From Methanobacterium sp. UBA375 (GTDB lineage Archaea > Methanobacteriota > Methanobacteria > Methanobacteriales > Methanobacteriaceae), in assembly GCA_002495625.1 (NCBI GenBank), contig DAGC01000004.1:181870-245869 (forward strand): a stretch of 64,000 nucleotides of DNA, read 5' to 3'. The notes under the pieces are model-generated. The model worked only from the letters and a program-made list of their open reading frames with translations. It was not told the origin of the DNA and searched no databases. This document shows positions 36,229 to 46,500 of the stretch, piece by piece. Positions within the stretch are counted from its first letter, which is position 1, and every line of letters starts with the position of its first letter. Both the position numbers and the translations under genes were made by a program.

Positions 36229-37656
36229 ATGTCCTGGAAAAAAATTCTGCGAAAAAAACCCATCAGCCATCTTTTAAAGATCAGTAAAAGTGAAAAAGGC
36301 CTTAAGAAGGTTTTAGGAACACCTGCACTGCTTTTAATGGGATTAGGTGTTATCATAGGGGCGGGTATCTTCATACTTACCGGGATTGCTTCTGCCAATT
36401 ATTCAGGGCCTGCCCTGGTTATTTCCTTTGCTATTGCCGGGACGGCCTGTTTATTTACAGCCCTCTGTTATGCGGAGTTTGCGTCCATGGTGCCGGTGGC
36501 AGGCAGTGCCTACACCTATAGTTATGTTACTCTGGGGGAATTACTGGCTTGGATCATAGGATGGGACCTTATACTGGAATATCTGGTTATAGTAGCGGCA
36601 ATAGCAGTGGGATGGTCGGGTTATATAGTGAATTTGCTGACCACACTGGGCCTGAACCTACCCGCACAGTTCATCAATCCTCCTGGAGTAGAGGGAGGGC
36701 TTATTAACTTACCGGCGGTTATAATCATCGGATTTTTATCGTTGTTATTGATTAAAGGTACTAAGGAAAGTTCCCGCTTTAACACGGTTATCGTGATGAT
36801 TAAACTCGCGGTTATCCTCATCTTCATAAGTATAGGGGTAAACTACATCAACCCGGCAAACTACCATCCCTTCCTACCCTATGGTTGGACAGGGGTGTTT
36901 AAGGGGGCAGCTATAATATTTTTCGCCTACATAGGATTCGATGCCATAACCACCGCTGCTGAGGAAGTTAAAAATCCAAGCAGAACATTTCCCATCGCCA
37001 TAATCGGGGCATTGATTATAAGCACCATCCTCTATATTTCAGTGACCCTTATCTTAAACGGGATGGTCCCTTACTACCTTTTCAATGAAACGGCAGCCCC
37101 AGTGGCATTTGCACTCCAAAGGGTGGGGATAGAATGGGCGGATATAGTGATATCAGTAGGTGCCTTAGCTGGAATTACCTCAGTCCTCCTGGTGGGTTAC
37201 TTCGGACAGACCAGGGTATTTTTCGCCATGTCCCGGGATGGCCTACTTCCCCCTTTCTTTTCCAAGCTTCATAAAAACTTCAAAACCCCCATAAATAGTA
37301 TAATCATTGTAGGAGTAGTTGCCACGGTAATAGCAGCTTTCTTTCCCATAACGGATATAGCGGAACTGGTTAACATAGGAACACTAGCTGCTTTCATCAT
37401 AGTGTCTGCCTCGGTAATCGTTTTAAGAAGGCAGAGGCCGGATCTGGAACGTCCCTTCAAAACCCCATTGGTACCCCTGGTACCAATCCTGTCCATAATC
37501 TTCTGCCTGTTCCTGGTGGCGGAACTTCCCACCATCACCCATCTAAGATTCGTGGTCTGGCTGGCCATTGGATTGGTTATCTACTACTTCTATGGGAGGA
37601 AGAAGAGCCATCTCAATGTGGAGGGTGTACCATCAGAAATTATTGAAGATGATTGA
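36229..37656 (+). CDS. APC-superfamily amino-acid permease
   Basis: A 475-residue permease with twelve or more hydrophobic segments. The first transmembrane segment carries LLMGLGVIIGAGIFILTGIAS, the typical GAGIF loop that binds the amino-acid backbone. The middle has FFAYIGFDAITTAAEEVKNP, also characteristic of the cationic amino-acid transporter branch. Substrate not certain; cationic amino acids are the closest match by motif. ATG 36229 is preferred over 36220, since GGGATGAT upstream overlaps the first. Confidence 0.9.
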   Translation: MSWKKILRKKPISHLLKISKSEKGLKKVLGTPALLLMGLGVIIGAGIFILTGIASANYSGPALVISFAIAGTACLFTALCYAEFASMVPVAGSAYTYSYVTLGELLAWIIGWDLILEYLVIVAAIAVGWSGYIVNLLTTLGLNLPAQFINPPGVEGGLINLPAVIIIGFLSLLLIKGTKESSRFNTVIVMIKLAVILIFISIGVNYINPANYHPFLPYGWTGVFKGAAIIFFAYIGFDAITTAAEEVKNPSRTFPIAIIGALIISTILYISVTLILNGMVPYYLFNETAAPVAFALQRVGIEWADIVISVGALAGITSVLLVGYFGQTRVFFAMSRDGLLPPFFSKLHKNFKTPINSIIIVGVVATVIAAFFPITDIAELVNIGTLAAFIIVSASVIVLRRQRPDLERPFKTPLVPLVPILSIIFCLFLVAELPTITHLRFVVWLAIGLVIYYFYGRKKSHLNVEGVPSEIIEDD

Positions 37657-37765
37657 ACCCCTTTGAGAAGTATGGGGAGATTGACAGGCTTGGGAAAATT
37701 TACCAAAAACTCTCGGAAATTATTTATTTTTTAAAAAACAACAAATAGACTGAGGAGGACAATAG

Positions 37766-38257
37766 ATGTCAGATGATGAGCAAAATAAAGAATTTAAAAG
37801 GGCGAGCTTCGCTGCCGGATGTTTCTGGGGAGTAGAAGAAGCATTCAGATGCCTTAATGGCGTTGTATCCACTACGGTTGGGTATATGGGTGGTGAATTT
37901 GAAAACCCCACCTATGAGGATGTCTGCACCGGAAAAACCGGCCATGCAGAGACTGTGGAGGTGGTCTACGATCCTTCCCTGATATCCTATAACGAGCTTT
38001 TAGCTGTTTTCTGGAACAACCACGACCCCACCACACCCAACCGACAGGGTCCTGATGTGGGGAGTCAATACCGGTCTTTGATCTTTTACTATGATGATGA
38101 ACAGAAGGAGTTGGCCCTGAAATCAAAGGAAAAAGTGCAAAAACGCTTCAATAGGGAGATAGTTACTGAGATTGTACCGGCCACCACTTTTTACCAGGCG
38201 GAGGATTACCATCAGCAGTACCTGGCAAAGCGGGGCCAGAAAACCTGCAGATTCTAA
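37766..38257 (+). CDS. msrA: Peptide methionine-S-sulfoxide reductase A
   Basis: Reduces methionine-S-sulfoxide in oxidised proteins. The active site is AAGCFWGVEEAFR with C19 as the catalytic cysteine; the rest has the family's VGYMGGEFENPTYEDVCTGKTGHAE and HDPTTPNRQGPDVGSQYRS motifs, split here over residues about 47-120. The length of 163 residues is normal. The single C-terminal CRF cysteine probably resolves the disulfide. GAGGAGGACA precedes the ATG. Next gene starts six bases downstream, so the two are an operon. Confidence 0.96.
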   Translation: MSDDEQNKEFKRASFAAGCFWGVEEAFRCLNGVVSTTVGYMGGEFENPTYEDVCTGKTGHAETVEVVYDPSLISYNELLAVFWNNHDPTTPNRQGPDVGSQYRSLIFYYDDEQKELALKSKEKVQKRFNREIVTEIVPATTFYQAEDYHQQYLAKRGQKTCRF

Positions 38258-38263
38258 AAAAAG

Positions 38264-38677
38264 GTGATTTGGTTGGTTGATATTCAGGAATTCTTTAAAA
38301 GGGATAGGTTCGCAGAGCACTGCGGTATCAAACTGGTTGAAGTTTCACCAGGAAGTGCCCGGGCGGAAATGGAAATTAAAAAAGAACATTTAAACGGTTT
38401 AAACACAGTCCACGGCGGAGCCATATTTACCCTGGCCGATCTCACCTTTGCAGCGGCTGCTAACTCCTACGGCGCAGCCACGGTGGCTATCAATGTCAGT
38501 ATAACTTATATGGCCGCTATAACTAAGGGAAAAATCACGGCCGTGGCCCGGGAAATATCAAGGAACCCCAAGCTTTCCACCTACACCATCGATATTTTTA
38601 ATGAGGAGGGTGAAGTGGCTGCGGTGTTCCAGGGACTGGCCTACCAGAAAAAGCAAAGTCTTGATAAGTTGATTTAA
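38264..38677 (+). CDS. PaaI-type hotdog thioesterase
   Basis: A 137-residue hotdog-fold protein. The motif LNGLNTVHGGAIFTLADLTFA contains the HGG turn and the catalytic aspartate of the PaaI branch. Substrates are acyl-CoA esters, possibly aromatic ones, in the cytoplasm. GTG start at 38264 with AAAGGTGA directly before it; TTG codons a few bases further are alternatives. It is cotranscribed with msrA, whose stop is six bases upstream. The functional link between them is not obvious. Confidence 0.88.
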   Translation: MIWLVDIQEFFKRDRFAEHCGIKLVEVSPGSARAEMEIKKEHLNGLNTVHGGAIFTLADLTFAAAANSYGAATVAINVSITYMAAITKGKITAVAREISRNPKLSTYTIDIFNEEGEVAAVFQGLAYQKKQSLDKLI

Positions 38678-38745
38678 AGCCATTTTCAATTGTTTTAATA
38701 CAGTTTAATTTACTTTTTAAAAAAAGATGTAAAGGGAGGGTTACT

Positions 38746-38985
38746 CTATAACCCTGCTCTTTCTACAATTACGTCTGCTACTTCTTTAGCTGATTTAAAG
38801 GGGAAATCATCAGTTTTTAGGACCTGGCCAGCGTCTCCAGCTTTTAACTTAACATCTCCAGCTTGGCAGGTGGTTTCTGCTCCGTCTGGGAAAGAGACTA
38901 ATAGTTTTTCTGGTGTTTCAATTGGGAAAGTTGCCCCGGCCAGTGCTCCGACGATCTGTGCGTGTATTTCTTCTTTTACTCCCAT
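38746..38985 (-). CDS. MTH865-family protein
   Basis: A 79-residue protein that I recognise as the homologue of MTH865, a small protein with a known structure and unknown function. Sequence begins MGVKEEIHAQIVGALAGATFP and ends EVADVIVERAGL, with DDFPFKSAKE in between. It differs from the paralogue at 14532, which is more charged. AGGAGATGAA precedes the ATG. It is a monocistronic gene, convergent with the thioesterase gene at 38264. Confidence 0.88.
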   Translation of the reverse strand: MGVKEEIHAQIVGALAGATFPIETPEKLLVSFPDGAETTCQAGDVKLKAGDAGQVLKTDDFPFKSAKEVADVIVERAGL

Positions 38986-39150
38986 CTTTATTCATCTCCT
39001 AAAGGTTTTTTTTACAATTATTACATGTGTTGAATAGAAATATATATTAAACCGTCACTAGAATGTACAAGGTACAGTTTAATACACTCGTATAACTTTT
39101 TAAGTTAAGAAAGAAACCTTTAATAACACCTAAACATATAACAGAATACT

Positions 39151-39903
39151 ATGGAAAATGTAAACAAGCTGGATACAGCAGAGATCTACGACACCAGAGC
39201 AAAACTCGAAGCTATCCACCAGGATATCAAACGATTAATCGAAAAATCAAACCAGGATTACCTAAATATCATGTTAAACAACATGAAAGAGGATATCATA
39301 GATTCCATCACCACTTACATCACCGACGATATCCAGGGAACCCTGGAGAGAAACATGGTGGACCCCTGTAATATGCGGGAAACCTGCAAATCCAGGTTTA
39401 ACAAATTCTTAGAAGATAACGCCGAGCTAATAAAGGAGACAAACGTAACCAAAGAAGCCATAGAAAAAAAGAAGCAGGAATTAAACGATATAAAGGAAAC
39501 AGCCCCCTACGACAAATGTGAAGCCTGTTTTTCCGAGGTAAAATCACTCTTCGACAAGCAACTGAACCTGATTGGCTCCATGGAGATCTATAGCGACGAC
39601 AACCCGGAAGATAAAATGGAAATAGCATCCATACCCGAAGAAACCATGGTTAAAACTGTCTTAGAACCCATTTCTAATAAACAAAGGTTACAAATTCTGA
39701 AATCCATGGCCTCAGAGACCAAGACCTTCACCGCCCTATCCGAGCTAACCGGACTCCGCGGAGGGAACCTGCTCTTCCACATCCAGAAACTAATGGAAAA
39801 CAGTCTCATCATCCAGAGACATGAACGAGGAGACTACATGATAACCAAGAAAGGCTACAACCTGCTGGTGATGCTCTACAACTTCAAAAAATACCTGGAC
39901 TAA
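39151..39903 (+). CDS. Winged-helix regulator with four cysteines
   Basis: A 250-residue protein. The N-terminal half is helical with a CX5C pair in DPCNMRETCKS (about residues 72-82) and a CxxC pair in YDKCEACFSE (about 124-133); four cysteines could bind a metal or form a redox switch. The C-terminal third is an ArsR-type winged helix (PISNKQRLQILKSMASETKT, FTALSELTGLRGGNLLFHI, GDYMITKKGYNLL). No partner gene is evident. The ATG at 39151 is not preceded by a good Shine-Dalgarno, so a leaderless transcript is possible. Confidence 0.78.
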   Translation: MENVNKLDTAEIYDTRAKLEAIHQDIKRLIEKSNQDYLNIMLNNMKEDIIDSITTYITDDIQGTLERNMVDPCNMRETCKSRFNKFLEDNAELIKETNVTKEAIEKKKQELNDIKETAPYDKCEACFSEVKSLFDKQLNLIGSMEIYSDDNPEDKMEIASIPEETMVKTVLEPISNKQRLQILKSMASETKTFTALSELTGLRGGNLLFHIQKLMENSLIIQRHERGDYMITKKGYNLLVMLYNFKKYLD

Positions 39904-39985
39904 TTTCAAAAGACATCTAGACTAAAATTCAAAAGATATCTGGATTAAATTCAAAAAAATACACGGACAATTACAGTAGATTCAC

Positions 39986-40345
39986 ATGGAAATCGAAGAA
40001 AAAGACCTACAGGAGTTACAGGAAAAGCTCATACTCCTCTACAAATTCGTTTCACAGGAGAAGTTATACGAGAAATTCTTTTTTGAAGACTCTAACCTTG
40101 TAAGGCCATATAAATATAAAAACAAGTTAATAGAAGAACTTGTTGATATGGACGATTCTGTTGACTTTCTTAAAACATGTATCCTGGAGGTTGAAGAACT
40201 TAAAGGGACCAAAAGAGATGAAAAAATATTTTTCATCGATATCCTGGAAGAACAGGATACAGAAGTCCTGTTTCGTAAATATGGATTGGAAAACCTGGAA
40301 GATGTGCAGGATCTGGACTTAAACGACTTACTCGAATACTTCTAG
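39986..40345 (+). CDS. Hypothetical acidic protein
   Basis: A 119-residue highly acidic, leucine-rich, helical protein: MEIEEKDLQELQEKLILLYKFV at the start and DLDLNDLLEYF at the end. I do not recognise the family. It lies 82 bases downstream of the winged-helix gene on the same strand, so it may be its partner. The preceding region 39904-39985 has three near-repeats of TTCAAAA-type strings, with nothing else notable. The gene is convergent with the cyclo-ligase gene. Confidence 0.6.
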   Translation: MEIEEKDLQELQEKLILLYKFVSQEKLYEKFFFEDSNLVRPYKYKNKLIEELVDMDDSVDFLKTCILEVEELKGTKRDEKIFFIDILEEQDTEVLFRKYGLENLEDVQDLDLNDLLEYF

Positions 40346-40365
40346 ATGCCGCCTATTGTATCCTT

Positions 40366-40974
40366 CTAGGCACGAACAATTCTTACCACCCTTTCCGGGG
40401 TGATTATCATATTTATTTTTCGGTCATGGGGTTCCAGAGGTACTTTTTCTACGATCTGAGCTTCATGGACCGTGGTTACTATTGGTGTTTTTCCGGTAAT
40501 AGCCTTTTCACCTAAAAGGTGTTCTATCTCCTGGTCTGCGTATCCACCGCCCTTTCCCAGTCTCCCACCAGTAAGATCGACTGCCACGGAACCTTCCACC
40601 ACCAGGTCTACCGTGGGAAAATCAACCAACGTTCTACCAAATTGGAAGGCGCCTTTAATGGTGGAAGCCTTACTTTCCCGGCCAGAAGCATCACCCGGGC
40701 CGATGTATAGATATCCATGCTTTAGTTTAGGGGATGCCATAATCAATGCCTTACCATCCCGGAGGGCGTATTCGCGTACCTTTCTCTGGGCCTGATCCGG
40801 ACTGGAGAACACCACCCTGGAATCCTTCCATTCTGGAGTGTCCCTGAGCATATTAGCAGCCTTGAGTGCCCCTTTGAAATTGGGGATTCTACCATAATCA
40901 GTTTTCCGGTGGGTAAATCCCTTCTCTCCCAGGAGATTCCAGATTTCTTCCCTTAATTTCCCTTTATCATCCAT
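40366..40974 (-). CDS. 5-formyltetrahydrofolate cyclo-ligase-like protein
   Basis: A 202-residue member of the MTHFS-like family. Conserved parts: KLREEIWNLLGEKG at the N-terminus, VVFSSPDQAQRKVR in the middle, and GRLGKGGGYADQEI and THEAQIVEKVP near the C-terminus; the GKGGGYAD loop is the ATP/phosphate site. Archaeal methanogens use methanopterin rather than folate, so the true substrate may be a different formyl-pterin or another carboxylic acid; the family call is sound but the reaction is not. The start ATG at 40974 follows GAGGAATATAA. Confidence 0.82.
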   Translation of the reverse strand: MDDKGKLREEIWNLLGEKGFTHRKTDYGRIPNFKGALKAANMLRDTPEWKDSRVVFSSPDQAQRKVREYALRDGKALIMASPKLKHGYLYIGPGDASGRESKASTIKGAFQFGRTLVDFPTVDLVVEGSVAVDLTGGRLGKGGGYADQEIEHLLGEKAITGKTPIVTTVHEAQIVEKVPLEPHDRKINMIITPERVVRIVRA

Positions 40975-41189
40975 TTATATTCCTCATTTGCAGATTAGAT
41001 AAGTTTTAAACATTAAATTGTTAGGAAATTTCCCATAATATTTATAAGGATGGAGGCAGTAAAATACATTTAATATTTTCTAAATATTTTCTTCTGGATT
41101 TTAAAAATAACATCCCAAAATTATTCAATCCGAATTAAACAAAGGTATAAAAGATTAATCAAGAATTAATTCTAAAGAGTAGTGATTTA

Positions 41190-42245
41190 ATGGCAGGAAT
41201 AGTAGGATATGGAATTTATATTCCTTCATATAGGATAAAAGTTGAAGAGATAGCTAAGGTATGGGGAGATAACCCTAAAGCTATTTCCAGGGGACTGGTT
41301 GTACAGGAAAAATCTGTACCCGGTCCAGATGAAGATACAGCGACGATATCAGTCGAAGCCGCAAGAAACGCGCTTAAAAGGGCTGCCATCGACCCCCAGA
41401 AAATCGGTGCCATCTACGTGGGATCAGAATCCCACCCCTACGCAGTTAAACCAACAGCGACCATAGTGGCCGATGCAGTGGAGGCAACACCCAACCTGAC
41501 AGCGGCAGACCTGGAATTTGCATGTAAAGCAGGAACCGCAGGGATGCAGATCTGCATGGGCTTGGTTGATTCTGGCCAGGTAGAATATGGACTTGCCGTA
41601 GGGGCAGATACAGCACAGGGTGCCCCTAGTGATGCTTTAGAGTATACAGCATCTGCAGGAGGAGCTGCGTATTTAATAGGAAAAGAGGATACAATTGCTG
41701 ACTTCGAGGGGACCTGCAGTTACACCACAGACACCCCTGACTTCTACAGACGTGAGGGGAAACCCTACCCCAAACATGGGGGAAGATTCACCGGTGAACC
41801 GGCTTACTTCAAACACGTGCTATCCGGTGCACAAGCCCTCTTCAACCAGATGGGCACTGAAGCTTCAGATTATGATCACGCAATTTTCCACCAGCCCAAT
41901 GGAAAGTTCTACATCCGCGCAGCCAGGAAATTAGGATTTACAGAAGAACAGTACAAAACAGGACTTTTAACCCCAGTTATCGGTAACACCTATTCTGGTG
42001 CAACACCGTTAGGTTTAGCAGCAGTACTGGATATAGCAGAGCCAGGCGACAGAATAATGGCAGTCTCCTATGGTTCCGGTGCAGGAAGCGATGCATTCTC
42101 TATCACAGTCAACGATAAGATAGAAGAAAAGAGAGAGCTGGCACCTAAAGTCCAGGACATGGTGGAGAAGAAACACTATGTTGATTACGCGGTTTACGCT
42201 AAGTTTAAAGGAAAACTACGAATGGCAGGTTTAACCCAAGACTAA
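41190..42245 (+). CDS. Hydroxymethylglutaryl-CoA synthase
   Basis: Condenses acetyl-CoA and acetoacetyl-CoA to HMG-CoA for archaeal isoprenoid lipids. The 351-residue protein has the nucleophilic C112 in [13 protein letters not shown], the glutamate in [10 protein letters not shown] near residue 80, and the histidine in FHQPNGKF near 235. It is followed six bases later (to the TTG) or 21 bases (to ATG) by an acetoacetyl-CoA thiolase, as in other archaea. A TATA-like GGTATAAAAG at 41143-41152 lies upstream. Normal length and intact. Confidence 0.95.
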   Translation: MAGIVGYGIYIPSYRIKVEEIAKVWGDNPKAISRGLVVQEKSVPGPDEDTATISVEAARNALKRAAIDPQKIGAIYVGSESHPYAVKPTATIVADAVEATPNLTAADLEFACKAGTAGMQICMGLVDSGQVEYGLAVGADTAQGAPSDALEYTASAGGAAYLIGKEDTIADFEGTCSYTTDTPDFYRREGKPYPKHGGRFTGEPAYFKHVLSGAQALFNQMGTEASDYDHAIFHQPNGKFYIRAARKLGFTEEQYKTGLLTPVIGNTYSGATPLGLAAVLDIAEPGDRIMAVSYGSGAGSDAFSITVNDKIEEKRELAPKVQDMVEKKHYVDYAVYAKFKGKLRMAGLTQD

Positions 42246-42266
42246 TTCTTTTTGAGGAGGAATTTC

Positions 42267-43418
42267 ATGAGAGACGTTGCAATTATAGGCGTGTACCAGA
42301 CTAAATTCGGAGAGCTCTGGGACACATCATTTAGAGATTTAATAACTGAGGCCGGAATAAGAGCCATAGTCGATGCCGGTATTGAAGGACAGGACCTGGA
42401 GTCCATGTTCGTAGGTAACATGTCCGCCGGGCTTTTCGTGGAACAAGAACACATAGCATCCCTGATAGCAGACCAGGTAGGTTTAAATCCCGTGCCATGC
42501 ACCCGGGTGGAGGCAGCCTGTGCATCCGGAGGATTAGCCCTTAGAAACGGTATAATGGCGGTTGCATCCGGATTTAATGACATAGTAGTATCCGCTGGTG
42601 TGGAGAAGATGACCGACGTGGTAGACCCTACACCGGTGATTTCTACAGCGGCAGACCAGGAATGGGAAGTACAACAGGGAGCGAATTTCCCATCACTATA
42701 CGCCATGATGGCCCGCAGACACATGCACGAATACGGCACCACCAGGGAACAATTAGCCATGTTCAGCGTGGTAAACCACAAAAATGGGGCATTAAACCCC
42801 CTGGCCCAGTTCCCCATGGAGATCACAGTTGATCAGGTGTTAAATTCAAGTATGGTAGCAGACCCTTTAAGACTACTGGACTGTTCACCCGTAACCGATG
42901 GCGCAGCGGCAGTGGTGCTCTGCCCCGCAGAAGACGCTCACAAATACAGCGACACCCCTATATACGTTAAAGGATCTGGCCAGGCTTCTGGAACCATAGC
43001 CCTCCACGAGCGAAGGGACATCACCACCATAGACTCCACAGTCCATGCCGCCAAGAGAGCCTACAAGATGGCCGGTTTAGGGCCAAAAGACATAGACTTA
43101 GCAGAGGTGCATGACTGTTTCAGCATAAACGGTATACTGGCCATAGAAGACCTGGGATTTGTAGAAAAAGGACAGGGTGGTCCTGCTGTTGAAGATGGTA
43201 CGACCCAACGTGATGGAAAGATACCAATCAACACATCCGGAGGCCTGAAATCCAGGGGACACCCACTGGGAGCAACGGGTATAGCCCAGGCAGCGGAGAT
43301 CGTCTGGCAGTTACGTGGCGAAGCAGGTAAAAGACAGGTCGAAGGTGCAGAAGTAGGACTGACCCACAACATCGGTGGAACCGGTGGAACAGCTGCGGTT
43401 CATATATTCTCCAATTAG
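42267..43418 (+). CDS. Acetyl-CoA C-acetyltransferase (archaeal thiolase)
   Basis: Condenses two acetyl-CoA to acetoacetyl-CoA and passes it to HMG-CoA synthase. 383 residues. The nucleophile is C85 in [15 protein letters not shown]; the histidine is in [10 protein letters not shown]. The C-terminal catalytic cysteine of bacterial thiolases is replaced in the sequence [13 protein letters not shown], as is typical for the archaeal branch. ATG 42267 is chosen since GAGGAGGAA lies seven bases upstream. In many methanogens a DUF35 zinc/OB-fold protein follows and joins the complex; here the next gene is an unrelated convergent adhesin. Confidence 0.94.
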   Translation: MRDVAIIGVYQTKFGELWDTSFRDLITEAGIRAIVDAGIEGQDLESMFVGNMSAGLFVEQEHIASLIADQVGLNPVPCTRVEAACASGGLALRNGIMAVASGFNDIVVSAGVEKMTDVVDPTPVISTAADQEWEVQQGANFPSLYAMMARRHMHEYGTTREQLAMFSVVNHKNGALNPLAQFPMEITVDQVLNSSMVADPLRLLDCSPVTDGAAAVVLCPAEDAHKYSDTPIYVKGSGQASGTIALHERRDITTIDSTVHAAKRAYKMAGLGPKDIDLAEVHDCFSINGILAIEDLGFVEKGQGGPAVEDGTTQRDGKIPINTSGGLKSRGHPLGATGIAQAAEIVWQLRGEAGKRQVEGAEVGLTHNIGGTGGTAAVHIFSN

Positions 43419-43479
43419 ATGGTCTTAAAAAAATAATTAAATTGTCTATTTTTTTTAATTTTTAAAAATAAATTAAAAT

Positions 43480-43502
43480 GAGGAAATATATCCTTTTTCC
43501 TC
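43480..43502 (-). terminator. Hairpin terminator after the adhesin gene
   Basis: GAGGAAA (43480-43486) pairs with TTTCCTC (43496-43502) around a nine-base loop. Read on the minus strand it follows the adhesin stop codon and leads into A/T-rich sequence with TTTATTTTTA. Read on the plus strand, the T-rich TCTATTTTTTTTAATTTTT at about 43445-43463 serves the thiolase transcript. The two transcripts therefore share this convergent terminator region. Confidence 0.6.
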
Positions 43503-46500
43503 TTATATTTTGTAGGTTACCACATAGTTTGGTAGTCTCTTGTTCTGTCCGTAGAAGTTCACCACTTTAGCGTACATGTAGACCAGTTTACTGAAGGGAA
43601 TGTTTCCCAGTCGGGTTACTGCGTAGTTGGGCGCTCTTTTTTTGTTGTTTATGAAGGTTTTGATGTTCTGGGCGTATTTTAGGTAGTTGTTTTTGGCTAT
43701 TGTGCCTGTCTTGTAGCTTCCTCCGGGGCCTGGTGCTTTTCCCACTGTTTTTACACTGATTGGTTTCAGGTTGTTTTTGCTGATGTTTATGGTTGCTGTG
43801 GTTAGCAGGTCCAGTAGTTGTGCCATGGTCAGTGTCTGCCCGGCTACTTTGAGAGTTGTTGGTAGCTTTTTATTTTTTTCGTAGTAGTTTTTGATGGTTT
43901 TTGAGGCTTTTACGAGCTCTGCAATTGGTACTGCTTTAGGCACGTCGAAGCTGACCGTTATTATAGCGTATGTTTTCCAGATGGAGTCTTTTAGTGTTGC
44001 CTTGTTTGTAACATCTCCCACTTTATTTACCAGGGCCTTGATGTCGAGCTTGGCGGTTTGGCCTGGTTTGAGTGTTCCGATGTTCCAGGTACTGGTGCTT
44101 AGTTTGTAGGATCCCTTGGTTGCTGTTGAGCTCAGGTATTTTAATCCGGATGGCAGTTTGTCGTATACTGAAACGTTTGCACTGATTGTGCCGCTGTTTT
44201 TAACTGTTATATAGTAGTGGATGGTGTCGCCGTAGTAGTGTGTTCCTTTACTCGTTGATAGTGCGAAGGAGAGGTTTGGGTATATGGGGATGGTGGTGGA
44301 TACTGTTTGATAATCAACTGTGGCTTTAATGGTGGCTGTTCCCAGGTTTTTTGCAGTGAAAGTGGATTTTCTACTACCATTACTCAGGGTACTCTGTGAG
44401 GGGTTGATAGTTCCTTTTGTCGCGGTAAAGGTTACTGGTAATCCATCTGGGACGTGTCCATTAGCAGGGTTGTGGTAAACACCCGCAGAATCATGTAACA
44501 GGTCTGCTGTTATAGTGGATTTAGCACTGGGTAGGCGGCTGGTCGGATTTGCAACTATGGTTAAAACCATCCATGGAGTTACGGTTACATTACCGGATAC
44601 TCTACTTGAGGGGTTGCTGTTTGAGCCCCACCAGTTGAACCTCGCATCTGCGGTGTTAGTGGTGTAGATAGCACTTCCTGTGGTTGCACTGTTTCCAATG
44701 ATTCGGCTGAAATGAATGGTTAAATTAGTGTGATCTGCGATTGCGCCACCATAAACTGCACTGTTTCCTGTGAATGTGGAACTGTTTATGGTTAAGTTAC
44801 CATCGTTGTTTATGGCTCCGCCATTGTAATCTGCGGTGTTTCCTGTGAAGGTTGAACCATCTATAGTTGTAGTGCTGTAATAGTTATATACGGCACCACC
44901 ATAATCTGCAGTGTTCCCGTTAAAGGTGGAGCTGGTCACAGTTGAATTTCCATAGTAATTGTAGATAGCGCCACCATCTCGATTTGCACTGTTTCCGTTG
45001 AAGGTGGAGTGGTTCACAGTCAAAGTACCTCTATAATTCTCGATGGCACCACCATAGTATGCAGTGTTCCCGTTAAAGGTGGAGCCAGTCACAGTCAAAG
45101 TACCATAACTATCAATGGCACCACCATCGTATGAAGTGTTGCCTGTGAAGGTGGAATATGCCACATTCAGAGTGCCTCTATAATTCTCGATGGCACCACC
45201 ATAGTCTGTTGCGGTGTTGCCTGTGAACTTTGAGTTGGTTATAATAAAATTGCCCCTATAATTTTTGATGGCACCACCGACACTATCCTCATCATCATAA
45301 TTGCCTTCTGCGGTGTTGCTTGTGAAGTTTGAGCTGGTCACAGTGAAATTACCCTCATAATTGGAGATGGCACCACCACTGGATGCTGTGTTTCCAGTGA
45401 AAGTGGAACCCGTCACAGCAAAATTAGCATCTTGTAAATTGGAGATGGCACCACCACTATATTCCGCGTGGTTCCTGGTGAATGTGGAGTAAGTCACAGT
45501 AAAATTACCATAATTTTTGATGGCACCACCAGAACCGTCTCATACAGTGTTGCCTGTGAAGTTGGATTCGGTCACAGTGAAGTTACCATCATTGTAGATA
45601 GCACCACCGGTATATCTTGCGGTGTTATCTGCGAAGTAGGAGTCAATCACAGCTGTATTACCATGTTGCTCATTGAAGATGGCACCACCACCAAAACCTG
45701 CATTGTTGCCTGTAAAGGCGGAGCTGGTCACATTCAAAGTGCCTCCATTGTAGATAGCTCCACCATCATCAGTTGCGATGTTGTTGGTGAAGATACAGTC
45801 GGTTAAATTAAAAGTAACTGGTCCATAAGTACCATACGCGATGTAGATAGCTCCACCATCCTGGCTTGCAGTATTATCTTGGAAGGTGGTATTTCCCACA
45901 TCCAAGTTAATGGCAATACTTCCTAAACCTGTGTATATGGCACCACCATTTTCGCCTGCACTATTACCCGTGAAGGTGGAGCCAGTTATGGTCGAATTGA
46001 TCATGGTGATGATAGCACCACCATCGTATCCTGTTGCAGTGTTATTGGTGAAGGTGGAGTCGATGACAGTCAAAATACCAGATCCAACACTGTAGATAGC
46101 ACCCGCAGATCCACCTGTGTTCCTTGTGAATGTGGAGCCATTCACAGTTAAATTGCTGTAAAGACTGCCAATGGCACCCCCACTGAAGGTTGCAGTGTTT
46201 TGTGAGAATGTAGAATTGTCCACATACAAATCACCAGAGCGATAGTTGAAGATGGCACCACCATACTCATTTGCAGTGTTTCCAGTGAAGTTAGTATCAA
46301 CCACATTCATAGAACCAGCTCTATAACTGTAGATTGCGCCACCACGTACATCAGCGGTGTTGTTTGTAAAATTAGAGTTAGTTACATCCAATGTACCATT
46401 GTTGTGGATAGCACCACCAAAAGCTGCGGTGTTGTTTGTAAATGTAGAACCAACGATTATCAAGTAGAGGTCGTTGTAGATGGCACCGCCATAAGTAGTG

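Noticed and set aside
45540..45542. TGA as a selenocysteine codon in the adhesin
   Set aside because: The site is in a repeat linker with no redox chemistry, no SECIS is visible, and Methanobacteriales are not known to use selenocysteine.
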